Assembly (NCBI GenBank): GCA_030704615.1
Contig: CM060731.1
Coordinates: 75,992,756 to 76,056,755 of the forward strand
Source of the DNA: Takakia lepidozioides
Taxonomy: Eukaryota > Streptophyta > Takakiopsida > Takakiales > Takakiaceae
Length of the DNA: 64,000 bases
Reading direction: 5' to 3'
Positions 1 to 13,455 of the stretch are shown in pieces (the first letter of the stretch is position 1; the number at the start of each line of letters is the position of its first letter). The translations under genes and the position numbers were made by a program. The notes beneath the pieces are model-generated. The model did no database searches. It was not told the origin of the DNA and saw only the letters and a list, made by a program, of their open reading frames with translations.

Positions 1-3000
1 CCTCCAGCCTCTGTCTTACAGTTAGAAGTTCATCACTCTGCTTCTGGAGGTTCCCATTGATATTCTTTCTTGATAATTGGGATCTCAGAGCTCTCAATTC
101 TTGCTCCAGTTGCTCCCTTTTTTGGCTCTCCTTCTCCAGCGACAATCTCAAACCCAAGATCTCACTGCTGTACTCCACTGACTGCAACAAACCAATGAGC
201 CACCCCAGCCATTACCTTTAGACCTGCAGACCTTAAACTGTAAAGGTGATGTCTTCAAACACAAACAGGTTCCATTAGTTTAAGCTGAGAACCCTGGGTG
301 TATTGTGCCGAGTAAGCCCCAGACAGAGAAGCCATCACTTAAGAAGAATATGTACCTGCAATTAATGAACACATACAGGACTATGCAATTGCAGACATGC
401 GATCAACGATACTACAGAGCTCTATCCATCCATCTGTCATTGATATGCAAACCATTCACAGAATAGGCCCATACCCTAGATAGACGACATTTAGATTACA
501 CTGGTGGTGGATTTTGCTACTTACTATGCAGGAGCCACGATGTTGGATGCTAGAAAGTAAGACTTCTTTTTGTCTACAACATCTGCTCAGAGTCCTTCTC
601 AGACAGCTCACTTGGATCATAGACCTATAAACATTTTCAAATGTCGCACCTCACACTTGAAGTGTCTACCATTAGTGTTCTCAACTAAAGAGGAAGCGTA
701 ATTACTTACAATTAAGAGTGACTACAAGAGTTCAAACGGGATACCCCTGCCTCACCTCTTTTCTCTGGTGCTGAGGTTGGGGAGCATCAAGCAGCTCCTC
801 CTCCAACCTCTCATGTAGAGAGAGCTTCTGCTCTTGCTCAGCTAGCTGCTCCTCTAACCTCTCACGGTGAGCCCGCTCCTTCTGTTGATCGGCCAGTGCA
901 GCAGCTAGCTCCTTTTGGTGCTTTTGCATCTGCTCCACAAGCTCGTTGTGGTGCTTTTCCAATGCCTCTGTCATCTCCTTCTGGAGCTTCAGCTTCTCTA
1001 CATGTGTGTATTTCTGTAGTATAGGCAACAAAGCACCTCAGTGACAACCATGCTTCTGTGCTTGTTTGGAAGACATGTAAAGGCAAGGAAGAGAGATGCC
1101 TATAAACACCGTCAAAAGAGCTTGAACCTCCAAAACAGTGGCTGGGGCTGCACCTCTTGTTTCTCTGTCTGATGTTCTAAGGATATGCTTTTGACCTCCT
1201 TCTCCAACTTCTCCCTGCGAGCACATTCCACCTCCAGTTTTTGCTTCAGGTCCTCTGCCTCCTTTTGACAACGCATCTTTTCGGCTGCTGCTGTCTGTAT
1301 CCACCACCACGTCCCAGCTTAATACTCAAAATGTTTTACTTGAATGGACATGACAATGATGAAGAGACGGTTTACAAATGGCAGAAGAGCAGAGAAGAGG
1401 AGGGGCTGGGGGTTAAGTGTACAGAATCAAACCTCCGAGGTCCCTGCAAGCTTGCTCTCAGCCGCAATAATAGATTGATGAGCTTCATCGAGCCTTCTTT
1501 CTAACTCCTCCTCATTATCCAGTATGGCCTTGACCTGCCTCTCATTCTCTGCAACCAGTCTATCCAACTCTGTCTCCAGCCTACGGCAAAGGCTCTTATA
1601 ATCAAACTCCTCCTTTAGCTTCACCATGTTTTCAACTTTCATTGCCTGCATGATATGTGCAACGAGTAGAGTAAGCATCATGTTTTGCACTTTTGTGTAC
1701 TGTATGGCATGCAAACCCTCATCTTATGTAGCCTCCTCCATTGCAAGGGGTCAATTTCTTTCTCTCTCTTTCCATCTGATCAATTCTGAATACCTCTATT
1801 CAACGCTATCTTTATGGTTGTATCAGTTGCTTCCTGTTTCAATCTCTAGCTGTGCCTCCATCCAATCAACTGTGCCTGTCCTCAGATTCAGATACACCAA
1901 AAAGGTCTGTTACGTGCGGTTTCGCTGCTTTTGCTAATTGATGTTCAGCCCTGGGAAGCAATAACCTCCACTCCAGCTTACGAAGAGGAAACTCACACGT
2001 TGCCCAAACATGATTGTGCTAGCAGTTTCTCCTCGATGCCGGGGGGATGGTCCAATTGTGACAATCAACGAAGTCCGTGCAGTTCCTGTAGGAAAACATG
2101 ATAGTAAGGGACACCATATGAACGGAGCACACTGGTGTAGGTCCCACTCATCAAACACTTCATTTCTGTAAACAGAGACTAATAAGAAACACTTGTGGTT
2201 CACGAATGACTCACTTCCTAGGTTTGCATCCAGGTGGCCGAAAACAGAGGAACAATAAACAATAGGGCAAAAACAATTCTTGTCATATGTTATCCATTGA
2301 TCTGTCCCTTACAAATTCTTAGTAAAAGAAACAAGTGAGCCTCTCACACTTTTCTTTCTTGGGTGCGTGAATGGTGAGAAACAGAGAGAGAACCTCCAAA
2401 AGAATCACGAAGCATGCGGGTCAACTTGGAGTCACGAATAGGCACATGTGGACTGTTTTCAGCAAGGGCATTGATGCACTTTCCCAATGCTGTCAGAGAC
2501 AGGTTGATGGATTTGGCCTCTTCTAGGGTATGGCCCTCACTGCCTGCCTCCACCAAGAACAAAAATGACCGTATTAAGGTAGTGTCTCTAGCACAACAAC
2601 AAAAGCAAGGCATACAAGATAGCCAAAGAAGGACGCTTTGCCTCTAACAATAAAACATGCGAATAAAACATAGCTTTAAAGACAAAGAAGACGATTTCAA
2701 TGCAGGAGTAGAATATAGACACACCAAAAGAGGGAGGGAGAGAAAAAGAAAGTGAAATGAGACAAACCAGATTTGTCAACACGCTCAGATCCAGCAAGAT
2801 CAACAATCAGTAGTTTACTTCGTCGGATGGTTGGTGCACGTATTCCTTTATTTAGCTGTGGGCTGCCATTCCCATTCTCATTCAAAACAATGAGCTCCCT
2901 TTCTCCTGGTTTACTTCTAACTGTTTTCTTCACATTCACCTGCAGCATCACCATCTCACCTTGAAAGATGTCAGCACCCTTATTCTTGGTTTCTAACAGG

Positions 3001-5996
3001 AAGAGGGGAGAGATTGCTGCTCTGACTTGCACCTTGCAAATGCTGGCAGGTCTTACTTATGTGTAGCTTGAAAGAATTTCAAGATGCCCTAACATTCCAG
3101 GTAAAGACGTGTTACTTCTGGACCTTCAGACATTGTAGTGTTGATGCAGCTTAACCATGCATTCAACCTACTAAGAATAAGAACCAATGCTGTCCAACAA
3201 AACACTGACTAGACAGTGTTCAGAGTCTGCACTCACCAACAAAATTGCATGGCTGCGAGAAGACTCTGTATTCAGCTTCGTGTTGGCAGCGAAACGATTC
3301 GCCTCACCAACATCCAGAAGCCGCACAAAGCTTCGCTGATCCTGCAGTAGCACTTGAGTTGCACCAGGAACTGACACATCACCTGTCTTTGGGTCCTCCA
3401 TGATTGCAATGTTGTCTCTTTCTGGGGCCAGCAAATCCTGGACCGACTCCATATACAGCTGTGGTCCACGAATAAACACAACCCCATCAAGTAGGGCAGA
3501 CCAAAGATAAGTGTTGTAGAGAACAGTTATTCCTCATTCAAGAATATCAGGAATACCAGGTTATGTAAGAATGGTACCTGTAGGTATGAAACTGTGACTG
3601 TATCTTCTCCAGGTGAGATATTGGCCAGAATGTCTTCCATGGCTCGGACCATGATTCCTCGGTCTGCAGTGTCTTCCTCTCCAAGTCTTCCAAGTGTAAA
3701 GGTCTTTCCCGTTCCAGTTTGTCCATAAGCCATCACTGTTCCATTGTACCCTTCAAGGACACTCTGATAGAAAACGACAATGGCAAGGGTCGTATTAGTT
3801 GCTGAGGTAGATGCTTGTGAATAAATGTGGATGCTCTTGCACAACACCGGCCCTGAAAACATAAAATAGGAGGGAATTTGTTCTCTCTTCTCACAAACAC
3901 ACACATCATCGTTATTAATTTTCAAGCTGAATGGGGTCTAGGGTACAAGTTTGGTTTACTGTAGAAAAGGACATAGAGAAGAGATTATGATTGCCGCTAC
4001 ACTATGAGACAGGAATATGGTACTAACGTCTCCAACACACTGCATTCATGCCATATTATATTAGTAAGATAGAGTATGAGTTGAATGTTTGACTGCATCC
4101 TGGGAAGAGAATGTCTCAATGGAGCATTGCTCGTACATACATAGGGTTGGGCAGTCGGCCGAGTAGGGAACAAGATAAGCTAGGGCCAAGGACTATTGTC
4201 TCAGATTTCTGTTTCTTAAAATGTACAAGGGCTAGTTTCATGTGGGCACCAAAAATCAGTTCTGTAATGTAGTAGAGGAGGGTTGAGATGTCACTGAAAG
4301 TAAAATCCTTGCTGTGTGACCTGTAGCATGGCACATGATTGTGCAAGCTTTTGTGCTACAAGCTTGCTTTCAGATATTAGAAAAGCAACTATCCAACAAA
4401 GAAGGAGAAAGAAAGAAAGAAAGAGGGAGGGATGGTATCACAACCTCCACGACAGGCTTTGCCACCACTTCATAGACACGTTTTTGAGAAGCAGTCTCCG
4501 TTAGAATTTCATCGAATTGGTAGGTCTCGCAATCCCAGTTGTTCTTGCGTAGCTTTAGTCTCTTCAACTGCAAAGCCACACACCAGATCAATGGCACAGT
4601 CAGGCAGATACAGACAGCAGAAACACAACAAAAGACCCGATCTTGCTCACAGCAACTCCTCACAAGATTATCTTTGTATGATAGAGGCTGCCGGGTACTG
4701 CATCCCAACCCCTCATAGTAATGTTTGAAAAAGCAATGTGTTTGTTCCTCACCCTAAATCAGGCTGCAAATCTATGACGAAAAATTAGAATTCATGAGAA
4801 GTGACACAGAACCTCAGGTTGAAGCTCAACGCAGTCAGCAAAATCAACGTCAGCCACCAACTCTTCTCCATTCCTGGGGCGTAGGCGCACAGCTACTCGC
4901 ACCCTGTTGGGCACTGCATGACAGGTCCACACGCGCACATCTGAGATAGCTTCCACAATATAGTCATGGACCAAGTACATTTAGGTGAGCAATAAAACCG
5001 GATTGAACACCTACTCGGTCTCTGAAGAACTGGGCACAGTAGAAAGATATGAGATGTCACCCGCAACCATAGTCGAGAAACTACATAATTTGAAAGAACC
5101 CACAAAAGCACACATGGTACAACAGCAACATTGCATTTAGTGTTTGTGACTGTCACTGTCAGTAGTGGAAGAATTCAAACCAAGAGACTTATCAGGTAGC
5201 TCATCTTCTTGATCCTGCATCTATGCCATTGATTGACTAGATATCATGCGTCATGATAAAAGCTCTGCTACGACTATTATGGGCGCTTTAGTTGGGGCCA
5301 GGCTTCTAAAGGGTCCTTTTAGGGCTAATGGCAAATTTCTCTTTGCTCCGGCGCTCGGCTAAATTTCGTTGAGCACTGTAAACCAACAAGACAGTGTTGC
5401 AAAACCAATGTAGCTCTTGCCTTTAAACACTGTAGTTTTAAGTTCTCAAAAGTTTTCTACAACCCACCCTGCCCTTGTGCTCCATTGCTAGTCTTCATCA
5501 GGAGGCTAATCCCCCTCTTCCACTTCCATGCTCGGCCACAAAAACCCCCTTCCTTGCCTCCCCCTACACCTAACCTACCTGGCTATTATTGCTGCATATA
5601 CTTCAGAGAGATTGAGAAATGCTTTTCCGCAACTTAGAGAGATCCATACGGGCAAGCAAATGACGAGGCAAAGTAGAAAAAGTCAGCCCACGTCGTCCAC
5701 GCAAAATACACAGCGATGATAGAAAAAGGGCGGAAAAGGGAGGGAGGGTTGGCCGAGGAGGCACCTCCATGCTCATTTCCATTCTTGCTCGATCCATTGC
5801 TCAAACGCCTGTTGTTAGCAGAGGATGATGGGGACGGAGATGCAGATTTGGGACGCGCAGAAGGAGACGCTGCAGGGGTGGGCGAGGAAGCGAGAGGTTT
5901 CATGCCAGAGCTCACAGAGAGGGGTCTGTCCATACGCAACACTGTTCGGGGAGTCATAGTAGACCCCCCATTCTTGTGCGCCGATGCAAATGCCAT
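1..5996 (-). CDS. ARK: Armadillo-repeat kinesin (ARK / KIN-U class), 5' 12 exons, partial
   Basis: Plus-end microtubule motor of the plant ARK (KIN-UA/UB) class, which acts in tip growth and microtubule dynamics. Exons read by eye, 5' to 3': 5996-5765, 4913-4813, 4567-4445, 3763-3578, 3458-3237, 2939-2768, 2543-2394, 2085-1997, 1645-1433, 1294-1154, 1013-756, 181-20; all keep phase. The Ser/Pro-rich head (residues 1-77) precedes the motor, which opens with [11 protein letters not shown]. The P-loop GQTGTGKT lies near residue 166, SSRSH near 280 and DLAGSER near 335. [18 protein letters not shown] and long coiled coil (exons 9-12) follow. The C-terminal armadillo repeats expected for the family would lie beyond the left edge. 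The start is the first ATG of the Ser-rich exon. The family call is firm; UA versus UB cannot be decided. Confidence 0.93.
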
Positions 5997-7084
5997 TCTC
6001 CTTTACAACATCCAAATCCTAAATGATTGGAAACGCCATAAGTTTCTCTGCTCTCAGCACCGCGGGAACAAACCAATACTTCTCTCTTCCCTCTTCCGTG
6101 ACACCGGTAATGGCCCTGTACTAGGTCTAACTCGTGGGCAATTCAGTGAAACATAACAGTATAGCAGACAGTTAGAAAATACTGCTGTTTGGTGGCAAAG
6201 CTGGAATAGCCGCAACTCTCATCGATACGATGTTGATCTGTCGCAAGAGGAAGGCAAACTGGCCTCCAGAATTTCAGTCGCTTTCCACTTGTCCAATCGT
6301 TATATATGTAACTAGAGACGAAGACCTTGTTCTCCAAATGCAATATATTCCCTCGAATGGCGAGGCCCGTGAAGCATCAGAATGGTTGACTGAGGATCTT
6401 CAACCTGAGTGACTGATTTCCTGTAAGCTCACTATCTGAGGTGCAATAGCTGCACCGCACACGAGTTAAGATTCGTATAAATCTCTGATGATAAACCTGT
6501 GTATTTCTTAGCAACTTGGAGCTCCTTCCTAATTTGCTAGTCGTATGGTGCACCAGAAACACATCACCGATTCAACATCAAAGTAGCTTCGTGGTGGAGG
6601 ACACCCACAGCACAGTGCCTGTACTCTGTCTGATCCCTTAGGGAGCCAAGCATCCGCATAGTTGGTGACGTGGATTCAGTTGTCAGAAGGTCAGAGAATG
6701 ATGCCACCACACATCTGGAGGCCCCCGCATACATTCATTCTGCAAGGAAACCCCAGAAATTACAAATCCAGACAATGACAGAGAAAGGGAAGAGATATGA
6801 CAGGGGACTCGTAAGCGGAATGCCACGAACGTCAAGCAATCCCCAGGGGGAAAAAAAATGCTAGACACAAGAGTGAGAAATCACAGAGAAAAAGATTCAG
6901 CGATGCATAGATGGAACCTTTGGCACTCTTTCATCAACCGCCGCGACACACCAAATTCGAACCATGCAAAACAGGCACACAGACAAACAAACACTCACAC
7001 CAACGAGCGGGACGATTGTCCTCCAACAACTGTCATATAATCCTCAATGCTTCAATCCCGAGAGAAAGAGAGCCACAGGGATAG

Positions 7085-7330
7085 TCAGAGAGAAGATGGC
7101 GGAGGGGACGACCCCGGTAGCCGGGGGGGTCCGAAGAAGGAACTGCACACACCGCAGAACGGGCCCCGGCGAAGAGAGCGAGCGAGAGAGACAGAGAGCA
7201 CGGGCGCCCGGGCCGGCCCGGGCTCCCGGCCACCCGCGCGCTCGGAACGGCGCGCACAACATCCACGTGGTGGCCACACAACGACCGCTACGCAGAACGG
7301 GCGCCCGCGCGGCCACCCGTTCTACAACCC
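7085..7330. other. GC-rich block 1
   Basis: Strongly GC-rich patch with many CpG and short palindromes such as CGGGCGCCCGGG-like runs, abruptly different from the AT-rich DNA that follows at 7380. Open frames here on both strands are low-complexity Arg/Pro/Ala and look like composition artefacts rather than genes. It may be a CpG-rich promoter or a transposon fragment. Confidence 0.4.
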
Positions 7331-7974
7331 TGTGGTTCCCCGCCTAGATCCGCGGAACTGGTGTCATTATTACCCGAAAGTTATTGCTAGAAGAAAGATA
7401 TAGATAAATAAAGCTTACATTTAATTTAATTTAATTTAATATTGTTTTTTGAAAAAGGCAGATATCCAAATCTGTTTATTTTTCATTTAAACCAGAGGTA
7501 CATGAACCCCAGGGCGGTGTCACCAAGCCCAACTTGAACTTCCATGATGCCCTTGCCCCGGACAAAAATTCAAATAAAATAAATAAAGGCATGGGATCTA
7601 ATGAAAAACTCGGAACAACGCCGGATCGATTCCCATCCCAAGGGGCGACGTCCTCTCCATTTGTGACCGATGAGGTTGTCCTATTCGTTCGATTTTACAT
7701 AGCTGATGAAACAAAACCATCATCATCCCGGCCACCTTCTTTTTTCAACAAATGCTCATACATCAAATTAGAGCCGAAAAAAATAATCTTACGGTGCGAA
7801 GACGACAAAGCAATATCAAGGTTTTTATTTCCGGGAAGAGACTACCACCCATCATTAGCCACTGTTGTCCACACAAATATCCAGGGAACATGTTACAAAC
7901 CGGAACAGTCGAAGTGTCATGCGGAACAGTAGTATAAAACGTGGCAGCGGGACACTGGTGAGCCGACAGGACGG

Positions 7975-8435
7975 GTCCCACCTCTGACGCGTGGCAGCAG
8001 GTACCCGCCAGCGAGCGCGCTCATTCGGTGCACCCCTGCTGTCTGCCCTTTCCGTTTGGGCGACAGAGTCTGGATGGACAGACCACCGCCGTGCGCGGAC
8101 GTAATCATCCGTCATCCCACGGATCACTAAAGCGGGCCCTTTCTCACTAAACCCCCGCGATTAGTGAGGCGGTTAGTGAGGCCGAGGGCGGGAAGGAGGC
8201 GAGCGCGGGGGCCGCGGGGGCCGCGGGGGCAGGCACGGCGTGGCGGCTATTCATAGAAAGGGCAGTCGTGCGGCGCCGCGGGCGGAGCCCCACGTTGAGG
8301 GCGCTCAACTGCGCCTTCACGTCGCGCCCTTTATGGCCATCGCGGGCCAGCGGGCGCCGCCGACCCGCTGCGCGCCCGGAGCACGGGCCCGTGCTCCCAC
8401 ACGTGCGTCTGAGGCGCTTTTACGCGTGGAACTGT
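7975..8435. other. GC-rich block 2 with perfect 20-bp palindrome
   Basis: Second CpG-rich block. It contains three iterations of GGGGGCCGC-like sequence near 8200-8230, inverted CTCACTAA / TTAGTGAG arms near 8140-8170, and a perfect 20-bp palindrome at 8378-8397 (left half GGAGCACGGG). No convincing coding frame. Function unknown. Confidence 0.4.
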
Positions 8436-11400
8436 CATCGTCTTCCTCTGTTCCAAATCCTGTAGAAAATCATTGGACTCTTTTCTTTGCTGACGCTTTG
8501 GCGATGGTGTCAGAGAGAGGGAGAGGGAGATTGGTATTATGCAATTACACGCACCTACCATAGCCTGACATTTCGCTGCCCTTCTGAAGCCTTGGGACTT
8601 TGGGAGTAGTTGCGCACAACCAACTTCTCCCCCCTCCCATGACTGCGTTTGCTAAAATGGAAGAGATCCAAGAATGGTATGCGAAAGCAGGGCTGCAGAT
8701 TCATTAAGTTTTCCATCACTTTCGCACCAAAGTGCAGGAGCTTATAATGAAAACGCCTACGCTGAAGAGAGGCAAGTGGGCGCACATCATCAGTTGTGAA
8801 CTTGTGAAGGCCCTGTGGATGCGAGTTTAGTGGCTGGTTTTAGTGCTAATAGGGTGGATGATTAGGGTTAAGTAGTTGAGAACATGCTTCCCAGCAGAGC
8901 CCTCACTTTCTATAACGGATTCCGTTTCTCCTCCTCCGCCGCAGCGAATATGGCTGCACTAAGATACCAATCATATTTAAGAGCAGACACCTTATATTAT
9001 ACTGCATGCTTCTGTGGACATTGAAAGAATCAGCTCAAGGAAAATCTCCGAACTGGTTCCGTCTCTTCCTGTTTCTTGGTAAGTTACCCGAGGCCAGGGT
9101 GATCGATCCACACATGCGTGATGCAGTTCGACAGGGACGAGAGCACCAGGAAAGAGAAAGAACACACCAAGGAATGCGTGGAAGTGGATGAATCATCAAG
9201 CTCCTTTGAATGTGCACTATGAGGAGCACTTGTGGGGGAGGTAGAATGGTGGGAGGGAAGCTGCAGTAGCTGCTAAGTTTGGTGGCAGAGTAGCAGGGCA
9301 GGGCAGCATGTGCCACCACCGCCATACATAGCTCCACCAACGCAAGGAAGCGGAATCAAGCAGGGGTACTCCTCGCATCCTGGCCAGCGTCAATGATGAC
9401 GCCAGTGGTGGGCACCAAAAGGCCTGACAGCAGACCTGCAGATTTGTCACATTAATGTATGGCACCTGGCCCTTTTGACCCGTCCGACAGTGAGCTGTTC
9501 TTGTGTCCCCTCCTCTGCCTTACACTTTCCCCCTACCTTCCCAAAAAAGCTTTTTGTGATCTGCTGCATTAGGGTAGTTAGTACTTTTGAGAACCTACCT
9601 ATTCCAAGCCAAAAACAGAGTCTCAGCCATGAAATCCACAGAACAACCTTCTTTGAGTGTCAATGCCAAAAGGATTATAATAGTCAGAGGTTGTGAGGAT
9701 TCCTATCATTCATTCACCATCCTTTCAAACCTACTCTCTCCCATCGGAGTGTCACCCATCTTAGTACTTACCCAATTGGGCATGAGGTCGCTGTATCTTC
9801 TCAACTAAAAGGCTAGTATTCCTAGAGAACTTGTGTCTTTGAACATGCCATTTGTCCCCGGACAAGGGACAAGCAACCCATATGAAAATGACACAACCCA
9901 AAAGTTTGAGCTACCCTAAAAGATTGGTACTTACAGTGTGTACAATTGATGTACCATTGAAGCAAACAGCAGACAGCTTGCAGGCTTATCTTTGGCAGAG
10001 CTACCAATTCCGTCTCACATCATTGGCTCTACAAAGCTTCATGTACGAGTCATGAGATGGTCGTCCGGGTTCAGCGCAATAGCGTCCAACTCACTGCTAG
10101 CATCAATGCTTCCATCACACACCTAGCTACATAGTCATTCCTTGAACTTTGAAGAAGCCAATGCGTCCTACATACCATGCTGGTCAAAGCCCATAAAAGA
10201 CAAACCAACAGTTGTTTGCAGACGGTGGGTGCTCACTGCTGACAACAAGAGGCAGCGGACTCTATAAAAACCCCCATCATATCTTCATCTGCTTTAAACA
10301 CTAGAAGAGTGCCTAAGCTTAGAAGAGTTGGATGGAGTTCCTTCGATCCTCCATCATGTCCCAAAAATGCAACTCTTGTGCTTTTCGATCGCTCCAACCC
10401 AAGAAAGAATGAAGATTCGCAACCACACAAGCAGTCAAAATGGGTGTCTATGTTAAGGATGCTCTGAGAGGCTGAAATATCACATGAGATCATTGGACAA
10501 CCCCAAGCAAGCTCAGCTATGGCAGGTATCAGCAGCTTCTTTTGGCGTTTACTTTGTCGCATTTCCGTGTTGAGTTGTTGGACATTGAAAAGGCCATCAT
10601 CAGCATTTCGTGGGAAATCCCGCAACTTCCGAGGAACCCATCTGCCACACCCAGTGGCCTGCCATTTGGCACGTGTGACATGATTTGGATGGGTTGCCCT
10701 TATCTGACCCAAGATAGGACAGCACCAATCCTGTGCTGCACCCTTCTCCAGTTCTCTCCCTCTCTTGTGCTCACATGTTCACAGCTCTCTGAGACAGCCT
10801 GATGGAATTGCAGGTCCCCATATGTACTGGAGAGACAGAGAGAAGGAGAGAGAGACACACACATACACCTAGGTACTGTTGCTTCTGCTTCCATTCGCCA
10901 TCACTCTTATCATGATCGATCATGTTCTTTGTTGACAAAGCCAGGCTTCTAACTACCTTAGTAGTTAGTTTGCTGTCCCATGCAGAAAATCTGTCATGTG
11001 GGAATTCTCTGCACACTGGGAACTTACAATATGATTGAACTATACTATACTAATAAGTACTCAGTGTTTCAAAACACTCTGAATGACGTGTCCCCAATTG
11101 CTCCAAGCCAACCTGGGAAACCCATAAAGCTCTACAGGTATCCTGATACTAAAACAAAACCCAGAAACCTAGTATAGAATTACCTTGTGGTTTTTTTTTG
11201 GGTTAACATAAACTATTTCTAGAGAGAATCTACAAAACCTTTTCCTTAGTCTTCCAGTGTAAATAGTAAATACAGCTTGACCCAGAATATTCTCCTAGGA
11301 AAGTTGTGCCTTTTATAAGCCTCAATACTCAATACCTGTGCCGGCCCAAGCAGAAAGATATTTTCAAACATCTATGCCAGGGCCCAGAAGACATTGGAAA

Positions 11401-12479
11401 GGTGGATTGCTTTGGCTCCCCAACTGAAGGCCCAAAGACTGGTTGGAACAAAACAAATCCGAGTTAGAAAGAATTTTCTTGCGATGAGGCGATTGCGTCA
11501 CTGTGTACTTAGCTGTGACATGTTGCCGGTGCTTGAGAAGCAAAGAAAGAAACCTGCATTGATGGCAGTGCGCTCAACAGCCCACATGGGGTTTTACTGT
11601 GTTTGTCCCCAAGCCACGGCCAATGTAATTATGCTAAGTACCTACCTACACATTCCTCGTTTGCGAAAGTCCTGTCTACAGTGACTACTGGAGAATATGC
11701 ATGCCCAACTGAGATCCTGGAATTGAAGTCGGATGGCTCTCTGGAGGCCAATAGTTTCCAAACTGTCTTATGGAAATGGTCCTCTTCTTTGCTCCACATT
11801 GAAACCCTCACAAGCTACAGCTTGTTGCCTGCGAAGAAACCTCACTTTGTCTTTGTTAGAGAGGGAGGATGTTGGAGACGCCTGTGAATTTTTTGCTTGG
11901 AGTGATAATGGGAGTTGGGTGGAGGAAAACAACCCGCCCCCCTCTCCCAATATCCTTTTCCTTGCCCCTCTGTAATGGGAATACTTGACTAGATCTCATG
12001 ACAATTCAAAAATTGAAGTAAAATGGAACTGATCCGAAATTTTTCCCTCGGCATGTTAAGCTGTTGCAGCTCACTGAGAATGTATGCAACAAGTTCCTGG
12101 GATCTCCCACCACAAACTCGAAGTTTGAACGTGGGCGACAAAGCTACAAGTTCCTAGGATCCCTAACCACAAACTGGAAATTTGAATGAGGGTGACAAAA
12201 TGGAAGGACCTGAGAGTGTTTGATCAAGGTTGTGCGCATCACTACTTGTGGATCTGCGCAATAAATCTTCAAAATAAATATAGATAGAAGCTAGATGCTC
12301 ATGCAAATCATCTCTCTTTGCAATTTTGACTTCTCAGTAGAACTGTGTTGGCATTCTTGGGGATGTGCAGGGCACAGGAGGCTTCTGCCCATCACTCTGG
12401 GCTACGTGCAGGGCAACATTGATTGGAAGACGGCAGATTGTGTGAGAGTGACAAACCCACATGCAGAGAGAGATATGCA

Positions 12480-13411
12480 TCAAACGCAGATGGGCTCTGA
12501 GTGCTTCACTGGAATTTTAGTTTGCAGCTCAACAATCCAAAGAAAATGCTCACTATATCTGTGCCTCACCATGCCCCGTTGCATTTGCTCATAGATCTTC
12601 AAAGCATCTGTTCCACAACCATGCTTGGCATATACTGTTATCATCATAGTCCATGTAAGCAAATCTCGATCGGTCATTTTGTCAAACACTTGGCCTGCAT
12701 CCACCAGGCTCCCGCACTTGGCATACATGTTGACAAGGGTGTTCAATAGAAAGATGCTTGGCTTGAATCCACTCTGGATAATGTGAGCGTGCACCTGCTT
12801 TCCCTCTGATAGGTCCCTCATGTTGATGCACTCCTGCAAAAGACAGACGTAAATATTGAAGTCTGCTTGAATGCCTTGTTGGTTCAGAATATGCAGCACT
12901 CTTGCAATCGTACAGCTTTACACAGTTTTCTCACGTAGCCAAAAGTGTCAAAAATAATTATAGTCGACCCCCTCTTTTGCTCCTCTTTCAGAGGTGTGGT
13001 GATGGCGGAGGTGTTACCCCTCCTGCCAGTTGCCTGATCCAACCCTCCCATCCTGCATGACTCAAAACTGTTACAAAATTTACGCTTAGACTTGTACCAT
13101 TCATCTCAAAGTTCACAATCTGTCAAAGAAAAAGTTGACGCTTCCAGCAAAATTTCCACAGGTTGCAAATTATACCAAAATCATCTGTTTGAATGGTAAC
13201 CCTTGAATCGTCATAAAAGCAATTGATAGCCGTGGTACTGTTGACCTGATGCTCCCTGGAGTATATCGACATCAGGGACATCCCAAGATCATGTTTGACC
13301 TTGCACCGTGCCAAGCTCTCTTTTCACCCAACAAGGATATGACCACCTCTCAATCCAAAGGACCTCCTTTGTGCAGCGCTTATGTCTCAAGTCCGGTGGT
13401 CTTGGGCTTCT
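12480..13411 (-). pseudogene. Broken PPR gene copy (N-terminal part)
   Basis: Residues such as LPEGKQVHAHIIQSG-type and NTLVNMYAKCGSLVDAGQVF read as two or three PLS-class PPR motifs (12480-12899) closely resembling the start of the intact PPR gene at 15.1-18.06 kb. The upstream part (12950-13080) matches the Thr/Lys/Gly-rich linker of that gene but is interrupted by stops. A further exon-like piece at about 13300-13411 has a polypyrimidine tract and CAG acceptor, and a frameshift before the RHK..VLWIE segment. After about 140 residues the frame loses PPR similarity and stops. It is best read as a truncated, frameshifted paralogue. Confidence 0.75.
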
Positions 13412-13455
13412 CTGTGAAGAAGAAGCAGCAGAGTGCACCTGAGCAGCCATAGCCT

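Larger units (their letters stand above)
5997..12479. other. Long intergenic stretch without a recognisable gene
   Basis: About 6.5 kb between the kinesin start and the PPR fragment. I found no protein family signature on either strand. Open frames such as 10233-10712 (minus, 159 codons) match nothing I recognise and show no flanking splice or start context. The stretch holds two GC-rich blocks (about 7085-7330 and 7975-8435), a short TTTAA-type repeat around 7420-7440, and otherwise AT-balanced unique-looking sequence. The kinesin promoter must lie in its left part. Confidence 0.5.

Noticed and set aside
2768-3032. Longer exon 6 for the kinesin, starting at 3032
   Set aside because: It would insert 31 residues after SSRSHAILL; the acceptor at 2940 gives the expected motor sequence in the same phase.
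5716-6156. Plus-strand 146-codon frame
   Set aside because: Antisense to kinesin exon 1 and its upstream region; low-complexity acidic/Gly-rich translation of the Ser/Pro-rich exon.
7033-8563. Arg/Pro/Ala-rich frames in the GC-rich blocks
   Set aside because: Several overlapping frames on both strands with biased composition, as expected from GC-rich non-coding DNA.
10233-10712. Minus-strand 159-codon frame
   Set aside because: Long for chance but no family signature, no splice context and no paralogue in the window; not enough to call a gene.
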